From: Paenibacillaceae bacterium UBA6304
GTDB taxonomy: Bacteria; Bacillota; Bacilli; Paenibacillales; Paenibacillaceae
Assembly: GCA_002439285.1 (NCBI GenBank)
Contig: DJTQ01000138.1
Span: 1 to 6,231 of the forward strand
Direction of reading: 5' to 3'
DNA length: 6,231 nt
Shown here piece after piece: positions 5,312 through 6,231 of this stretch; within the stretch, counting starts at the first letter, position 1; each line of letters opens with the position of its first letter. The translations under genes and the position numbers were made by a program. Below the pieces are notes generated by a model. It was not told the DNA's origin. It did no database searches and saw nothing but the letters and a program-made list of their open reading frames with translations.

Positions 5312-5364
5312 CTGCGCATGGTGCAAGGTGCAAGAAGAGTGGGAAAAGAAATCGATATTCCAGA

Positions 5365-5390
5365 AAAAAGACGCCCCGCGGCGTCTTTTT
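5365..5390. terminator. Bidirectional terminator between the permease (+) and the small protein gene (-)
   Basis: AAAAAGACGCC (5365-5375) pairs with GGCGTCTTTTT (5380-5390) around a CCGC loop. The six GC-rich pairs are flanked by A's on one side and T's on the other, so the structure is a proper intrinsic terminator on both strands. It lies 25 bases after the stop of the minus-strand gene, for which it is the obvious terminator, and 314 bases after the permease stop. Confidence 0.88.
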
Positions 5391-5415
5391 ATTTTGGGCC
5401 GATCCGCCCGGAGTA

Positions 5416-5637
5416 TTATTTTTTTAGCTCAAAAAACTGACTGTCCTGGCGCGGGTGATACGTTAATTCGCTGACTCCGCTTTGCGTAATGACGGTATCA
5501 TCGGTAAATCGGATGATATGCGTTTCATTGTCCACCATATGGTCGTTACGGAATACGCGGATGCGGAGCTGCCGGTCCAGCGCTTCCTGAAAATCCTGTT
5601 CGGTCCAAAGTTGTCTTATCGTTGGCACAGCGCTCAA
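5416..5637 (-). CDS. Small hypothetical protein, 73 residues, TTG start
   Basis: I recognise no named family. The protein is soluble, with no signal or membrane segment. An N-terminal helix-like part (TIRQLWTEQDFQEALDRQ, about 6-23) is followed by a beta-rich half: RIRVFRND, HIIRFTDDTVITQ and ELTYHPRQD, ending in FFELKK. It reads as a compact single-domain protein, not random sequence, and terminates at a strong terminator. The start is probably TTG 5637: AGAGGGG (5641-5647) puts its GAGG core 5 bases before TTG, and an in-frame TAA (5652-5650) closes the frame upstream. GTG at 5628 is a possible alternative but stands 12 bases from that site. A 12-bp palindrome (5652-5663) lies just upstream and may be regulatory. 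The gene is divergent from the arginine-rich protein gene at 5861. Confidence 0.7.
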   Translation of the reverse strand: MSAVPTIRQLWTEQDFQEALDRQLRIRVFRNDHMVDNETHIIRFTDDTVITQSGVSELTYHPRQDSQFFELKK

Positions 5638-5651
5638 AATCCCCTCTGCTT

Positions 5652-5663
5652 AGAATATATTCT
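5652..5663. repeat. 12-bp perfect palindrome upstream of the 73-residue protein gene
   Basis: AGAATATATTCT is its own reverse complement. It lies 15 bases before the TTG start on the minus strand, next to the ribosome binding site, and contains a TATATT hexamer that could serve as a -10 box. It could be an operator or a chance AT-rich palindrome. Confidence 0.4.
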
Positions 5664-5713
5664 TGTTTTCCTCACTTCTAGGGATAAGCATATCAACGAA
5701 CAAATCGGTTTGT

Positions 5714-5742
5714 CCAATAGAATCGATCGGAAGATCTATTGG
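5714..5742. repeat. 8-bp inverted repeat in the divergent region
   Basis: CCAATAGA (5714-5721) and TCTATTGG (5735-5742) are perfect inverted repeats separated by 13 bases, a 21-base centre-to-centre spacing (two helical turns). The site sits between two divergent genes and just upstream of a weak plus-strand promoter candidate, as a dimer-binding operator would. Confidence 0.45.
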
Positions 5743-5747
5743 AAGAA

Positions 5748-5776
5748 TTGGCCGGTCAACGCCCACCCAATATAGC
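5748..5776 (+). promoter_or_regulatory. Weak promoter candidate for the gene at 5861
   Basis: TTGGCC (5748-5753) and TATAGC (5771-5776) each match consensus at 4 of 6 positions and are spaced 17 bases apart. The leader would be about 80 bases and would include the inverted repeat TGCAT-ACG-ATGCA (5784-5796). Other placements are possible. Confidence 0.25.
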
Positions 5777-5860
5777 AGGTGGTTGCATACGATGCATTAA
5801 TCATGGTTTGCGTATTTGATTTGGAAGAAAATCTTGCTTTCAACAAGGAGAAGATTAAAT

Positions 5861-6231
5861 ATGCACGTTCATGAGCATCAGTACCAATGGGGCAAGAGGA
5901 GAGCCGTGCGCCGGAGCCGTGTGGGACAGCTTCCGACAGCATGGCTTTTGCGGAAGATAGCGGCCGAGATGCTGCCGTTCTATGAAATGGTGGTGCGAAG
6001 CCGCGGTTTTGCCTTGGCCTGGAGCAGAGCGGTTGCCGGTGCGGATTTGGATCGTATGAAAAAACTGCTCAGCACCGTTGCACCGCGATTGGCCCATCGC
6101 GGCATGGGTACCAACGGGATCGGTTACTTCATTTCTTTTCCGGCAGCAAATTCGTATTATTCTGCAGGGATCACGATCCCGCCAGGGAGAGTGCGTTTTC
6201 ATTTCAACCCGGGAATTCACCGGCTGATGGT
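5861..6231 (+). CDS. Arginine-rich hypothetical protein, N-terminal 123 residues (3' end outside window)
   Basis: ATG 5861 follows AAGGAG (5845-5850) at 10 bases and the frame stays open for 123 codons to the window edge. The start MHVHEHQYQWGKRRAVRRSR is His- and Arg-rich, with no signal peptide. Residues about 24-75 look helical and amphipathic (LPTAWLLRKIAAEMLPFYEMVV, DLDRMKKLLSTVAP). The next part, about 83-123, is beta-like and conserved in appearance: GTNGIGYFISF, then YYSAGITIPPGRVRFHF and NPGIHRLM. The strong base composition (high Arg and Lys, GC-ending codons) supports real coding. I recognise no named family; such proteins of unknown function occur in Paenibacillus-type genomes, and a spore-associated or nucleic-acid-binding role would be a guess from charge alone. 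It is divergent from the 73-residue protein gene. Confidence 0.72.
   Translation, partial: MHVHEHQYQWGKRRAVRRSRVGQLPTAWLLRKIAAEMLPFYEMVVRSRGFALAWSRAVAGADLDRMKKLLSTVAPRLAHRGMGTNGIGYFISFPAANSYYSAGITIPPGRVRFHFNPGIHRLM

Larger units (their letters stand above)
5052..5364. other. Non-coding stretch dominated by inverted 29-bp repeats
   Basis: No convincing gene lies here. The first 50 bases are C-rich with a degenerate CCCGA-like motif every 7 to 8 bases (CTCTCGA at 5065-5071 and again at 5094-5100). The rest is occupied by four repeat copies (5111-5311) and a short A/G-rich tail up to the terminator. An 80-codon frame at 5198-5440 is only the translation of the repeats, whose 51-base spacing keeps them in frame. 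Confidence 0.7.

Noticed and set aside
5198..5440. 80-codon plus-strand ORF
   Set aside because: Its sequence is the translation of repeat copies C and D and of the terminator, it runs into the minus-strand gene, and its internal peptide repeat is a by-product of the 51-base DNA spacing.
5855..6220. 121-codon minus-strand ORF near the right edge
   Set aside because: It lies antisense to the open frame starting at 5861, which has a ribosome binding site and protein-like sequence; the minus-strand product shows no recognisable domain.

Overview
The window looks like a chromosomal, mostly housekeeping or lightly accessory segment from a Gram-positive spore-former, most likely Paenibacillus or a close relative (Bacillota). 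The grounds are strong G-rich Shine-Dalgarno sites before almost every gene, a secreted protein with a copper-amine-oxidase-N-like 'stalk' domain (very common in Paenibacillus), a lipoprotein signal peptide, short hairpin plus T-tract terminators, and AT-rich intergenic DNA between genes of moderate GC. The genus is inferred from style; no sequence search was run.

Layout. 1-485: 3' part of a cysteine-containing protein resembling the DUF1963/YwqG group, cut by the window's left edge. 543-1329: a self-contained unit of sigma-A-type promoter, secreted stalk-domain protein and intrinsic terminator. 1330-1771: about 440 bases without an intact gene; it holds a possible 29-codon ORF, what looks like a frameshifted small gene, a 9-bp hairpin, and a LacI-type palindrome just before the next gene. 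1772-2920: a lipoprotein esterase of the Fes/IroE-like alpha/beta-hydrolase group with an extra C-terminal, possibly Ig-like, domain. 2959-2992: a terminator shared with the convergent gene. 2991-3854 (minus): a two-domain sulfurtransferase (rhodanese/3-mercaptopyruvate type) with far higher GC than its surroundings. 3855-4127: a divergent promoter region. 4128-5051: a ten-helix EamA/DMT-family permease. 5052-5415: a non-coding stretch with four copies of a 29-bp repeat in two inverted pairs, then a bidirectional terminator. 5416-5637 (minus): a small conserved-looking protein of unknown function starting at TTG. 5638-5860: a second divergent region with several inverted repeats. 5861-6231: the 5' part of an arginine-rich protein of unknown function, cut by the right edge.

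The genes look independently transcribed: nearly every one has its own promoter or terminator candidate, strands alternate, and no two adjacent genes form an obvious operon, so no common pathway can be argued. Two genes act at the envelope as exported proteins (stalk protein, lipoprotein esterase) and one is a membrane exporter.

I see no tRNA, rRNA, CRISPR array, transposase, phage gene or defence or toxin system. The least explained items are the inverted four-copy repeat cluster (5111-5311), the frameshifted remnant (1539-1713) and the high-GC sulfurtransferase gene.
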